Below are positions 5,351 through 7,456 of a stretch of 7,456 bases of DNA, one piece after another. Numbering within the stretch: position 1 is the stretch's first letter; each line of letters opens with the position of its first letter. Below the pieces are notes generated by a model that was given only the letters and a program-made list of their open reading frames with translations, ran no database searches and was not told where the DNA came from. The stretch is from JBEBSD01 sp040394475 (GTDB lineage: Bacteria; Bacteroidota; Bacteroidia; Cytophagales; Spirosomataceae): assembly GCA_040394475.1 (NCBI GenBank), contig JBEBSD010000135.1:1-7456 (forward strand), read 5' to 3'. A program made the translations under genes and the position numbers.

Positions 5351-6409
5351 ATGAAGAATCTACTAAATGTTTCGCTTGCAATCGCTCTACTTTTCTCAGC
5401 AACGCTGATGTCCTGTAAAAATGACGGTCTACAACCAACAGAACAACCCTCTGATAAATTTATATCCTTCAAAGGGGAGACCATTAAAATTCCTGCAAAT
5501 TTCCCTGAGGAGCTTTTCGGGCAAACACAGGAAGAATTTGATAGTTATATGAATGGCAAAACCGCCAGGAAAGCCAGGGAGATAAATAGTGCGAATCTCA
5601 CCTACGATGAAATCCTTGAAATTTTCAATAAACATCTTGTCAAATACCCGAGGGTAAACTATGATAGCATATCAAATGAGGATTTAAAACGCATTTTGGT
5701 CGATATCCCATCTATTAAAAGTTTGGAGGATGCACTCTCCAAAGTGGACTTCATTTTTGATTATTACAATACAATTGTTAAAAATGATATTATTCCGGAT
5801 GTTTTAGCATTGGAAAAGTCGAAGTTAAGTGCTAAGATTTCGGGCGGATCTCCTGGTAGCTTAACTGACCCTGAAAGGAATGTATTGCTTGGCAATCCAA
5901 CTTATGGGGCCATCTATGCACAGGCTGCCAATGATGCCAATTACGTAACGATGGTTGAATGGGGTGTAGATATTGATAATCAAAAAAACAATGCCTTTAA
6001 ACATAGTCTTTGGAACTGTCTTATTATACGAGGTATTTTAGGCGGCGCCCCGGCCAGCAAGACCCAGGCCATAAACTTTGCGCAAAATGGTACGTCTGCG
6101 CACGAAAAGAATAATGACGGATCGCAAAACCATACTCCTGAGGCGGCAATGGACCTGCATAATAATATGTCAGCCAGGAACTGGATGGACGATGAGGTTA
6201 AGTGGGGCATAGGGCCGTTTAGAAAAATGCCTAACTTTGAGAAAATAAAGAATACCTGGTACGCTAGGGCAAACAGCAGTACTTTCTATGATAAAAGTAC
6301 TAATTGGACCGGGATACTCGTTCTACATGGAGGAAACAACTCAACTACATGGAATAATCTATATAATAATTTATATGGTGGCCATCAACATTGCGTTCAC
6401 ATGGAATAA
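5351..6409 (+). CDS. Lipoprotein with DUF6973-like conserved domain
   Basis: The 352-residue protein starts with a classic lipoprotein signal: a Lys near the N-terminus, a hydrophobic core (6-19) and the lipobox LMSC with Cys22 as the lipidated residue. It should therefore be anchored in the inner or outer membrane. Residues 23-165 are polar and mostly helical with no family I know. From about 171 (LTDPERNVLLGNP) a conserved block follows: NAFKHSLWN (214-222), AHE (250-252) and MDLHNNMSAR (267-276). This order of conserved His, Glu, Asp, His and Asn resembles the DUF6973 domain, which also occurs at the ends of large secreted proteins; its activity is not settled, though the residues suggest a metal or catalytic site. 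The last 75 residues contain Trp/Asn-rich repeats such as TTWNNLYNNLYGG. ATG 5351 is the only start that gives the signal peptide. It is probably co-transcribed with the lipoprotein gene 20 bp downstream. Confidence 0.8.
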   Translation: MKNLLNVSLAIALLFSATLMSCKNDGLQPTEQPSDKFISFKGETIKIPANFPEELFGQTQEEFDSYMNGKTARKAREINSANLTYDEILEIFNKHLVKYPRVNYDSISNEDLKRILVDIPSIKSLEDALSKVDFIFDYYNTIVKNDIIPDVLALEKSKLSAKISGGSPGSLTDPERNVLLGNPTYGAIYAQAANDANYVTMVEWGVDIDNQKNNAFKHSLWNCLIIRGILGGAPASKTQAINFAQNGTSAHEKNNDGSQNHTPEAAMDLHNNMSARNWMDDEVKWGIGPFRKMPNFEKIKNTWYARANSSTFYDKSTNWTGILVLHGGNNSTTWNNLYNNLYGGHQHCVHME

Positions 6410-6429
6410 CAAATTTTAACATTAAAAAC

Positions 6430-6909
6430 ATGAACAGACTATTTTTCCCTACTTTTTTACTGATTGCTTTTTTATTTTCTTCCTGCTTTAATAAGGTGGA
6501 ACCCGAAGTGAGTACTGTATATGTAAAAAGCGGTGATAAAGAAACTGAGCGGTCAGAAGCGGTATCTACTTTATTCGAACATTATAGTAAAAGCTCGAAG
6601 GACAAACAGTATTATGAGGTTCTTTCAAAAAAAGATGGTCGGTTCATACTCAATTATAATCGGATCGATCAAAGATTAACCATTTGTACAGACCCTGGTA
6701 GCGGCTGGAGCCGTCAATACGTAGGAATAACAGATGCTGATTTGGAAGATCTTTTAGTAAAGGGACTATCATTCAATGATCTTGATTTTCCTAAAGATCC
6801 TGTTATTGTCGATGAAGTAACCTTGATAGTTAAAGAGAAAGAGCTAAAGTATACGAAAGGTTCTGAAATGATAATCCCTAAAACAAACGGGAAACCTAGC
6901 GGGTATTAA
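6430..6909 (+). CDS. Small lipoprotein of unknown function, second gene of pair
   Basis: From ATG 6430 the protein has 159 residues. The frame extends upstream to 6391, but only the 6430 start places the signal peptide at the N-terminus: MNRLFFPTFLLIAFLF, then FSSC with Cys19 as the lipidated residue. The mature part is charged and has no domain I recognise; it seems to alternate strands and short helices (for example GRFILNYNRIDQRLTICTD at about 77-95 and VDEVTLIVKEKELKYTKG further on). It ends in a polar tail and is followed by a strong terminator. The gap to the previous lipoprotein gene is 20 bp with no promoter, so both are likely made together. A partner, chaperone or immunity function for the upstream lipoprotein would fit the arrangement, but this is inference only. 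Confidence 0.75.
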   Translation: MNRLFFPTFLLIAFLFSSCFNKVEPEVSTVYVKSGDKETERSEAVSTLFEHYSKSSKDKQYYEVLSKKDGRFILNYNRIDQRLTICTDPGSGWSRQYVGITDADLEDLLVKGLSFNDLDFPKDPVIVDEVTLIVKEKELKYTKGSEMIIPKTNGKPSGY

Positions 6910-6934
6910 CGCTTCGAAATAATTTTAGCTTCAT

Positions 6935-6972
6935 AAAACAGGGGGCCACTTAAATGGGCTTCCTGTTTTTTT
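6935..6972 (+). terminator. Intrinsic terminator of the lipoprotein operon
   Basis: AAAACAGG (6935-6942) pairs perfectly with CCTGTTTT (6962-6969), with further GCC/GGC pairing in the interior, followed by an uninterrupted T-run to 6972. It lies 26 bp after the stop of the second lipoprotein gene, just where the operon should end. Confidence 0.85.
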
Positions 6973-7338
6973 ATAATTGTATATTACTAAAAATCATATT
7001 TTATCCAACCGGGTGCCTGCTAGAAAGCGTTATTAGGAAGTATTAAATGGATATTTTGTAGAAATTGTTATTATTCGGTACGCTGGATATGGGGAGTGCT
7101 AAAGTTCTACTTATTTCTTAGGTCATTGTTTAGCTCTCTACTATTGAGAGTTTAATGGCAATTCTAAGCTTGGAAAGTACAATAAGCTATTAGGCTGATA
7201 GTTTTACCTTCTGCTTGAAATGTATTATTTTAGTATAAACGTATCCGCCCTATAAACTACAGGTGGGTAACTACCAATCGAGACACTTTCTCCAAATCTT
7301 CTAAAAACCGGTTCGATATTAGTTCGGGAAGGGGTACC
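6973..7338. other. AT-rich gene-free stretch
   Basis: No reading frame of useful length starts with ATG on either strand, and no tRNA, integrase or insertion-sequence end could be found by eye. The only structure is a small hairpin, CTCTC/GAGAG, at 7134-7138 and 7146-7150. It may be decayed coding sequence or a long intergenic region. Confidence 0.5.
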
Positions 7339-7384
7339 AAGCGGAACTTTGACGAATTTTCATCAATGGTTCCGCTTTTTTCTT
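7339..7384. terminator. Terminator-like perfect inverted repeat
   Basis: AAGCGGAAC (7339-7347) pairs perfectly with GTTCCGCTT (7369-7377), followed by TTT, a C and more T's. On the + strand it reads as an intrinsic terminator with a 21-nt loop, yet no gene is seen in front of it. It may end an RNA or a decayed gene upstream, or serve as a binding site. Confidence 0.5.
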
Positions 7385-7456
7385 TTGGTAAGTTGCTGTT
7401 TATGGATCAGTCTCAAAAGTTGTGGAGTGCATAGGATTTTTCTAGGTTTGTGTTTT

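Noticed and set aside
6391..6429. ATG 6391 as start of the second lipoprotein
   Set aside because: It would overlap the first lipoprotein gene and place 13 polar residues before the signal peptide; ATG 6430 gives a proper lipoprotein signal.
7310..7340. tRNA-like stretch (GGTTCGAT followed by ...TACCA) that could mark an attachment site
   Set aside because: The supposed T-stem does not pair and no acceptor, D or anticodon arms can be drawn.

Overview
The window looks like accessory DNA from a Bacteroidota genome, probably part of an integrated mobilizable or conjugative element. The evidence is the family make-up (a ParA-like ATPase, a relaxosome accessory protein and an HxDxxHxHxH relaxase in the order usual for Bacteroidota conjugative elements), the absence of clear Shine-Dalgarno sites, lipoprotein signals of the Bacteroidota kind, and promoter-like TTG/TAnnTTTG pairs. 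The genus cannot be told from the sequence.

Left part (1-3263, + strand), transfer module. A partial gene enters from the left edge and is followed 2 bp later by a ParA/MinD-like P-loop ATPase. That gene overlaps one for a coiled-coil protein with a single membrane segment. A 190-bp non-coding gap with nested inverted repeats then precedes the ribbon-helix-helix accessory gene, whose end overlaps the relaxase gene. The gap is the best oriT candidate. No coupling protein, mating-pore gene or integrase lies in the window, so the module would depend on genes elsewhere.

Middle (3264-4980). Downstream of the relaxase lies an unusual folded element: a perfect 15-bp inverted repeat enclosing two further perfect nested inverted repeats and followed by another hairpin. 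It sits between the relaxase gene and a convergent XRE regulator on the - strand. A second XRE gene diverges from the first across a 166-bp control region, and a third, more AT-rich XRE gene follows. The first two regulators share a layout of N-terminal HTH plus C-terminal coiled coil.

Right part (4981-7456), more AT-rich. A 370-bp gap holds a second large inverted repeat (5030-5139) and a candidate promoter. Two lipoprotein genes follow, 20 bp apart. The first carries a conserved NAFKH...AHE...MDLHNN signature resembling domain DUF6973, and the second is a small unrecognised lipoprotein. A clear intrinsic terminator closes the pair. The last 480 bp have no convincing gene and end in a second terminator-like inverted repeat.

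Reading together: the ATPase, membrane protein, accessory protein and relaxase probably process and position the element's DNA for transfer, the XRE genes probably control it, and the lipoprotein pair is cargo or flanking chromosome. The most unusual items are the two nested-repeat elements (3351-3516 and 5030-5139) and the lipoprotein pair.
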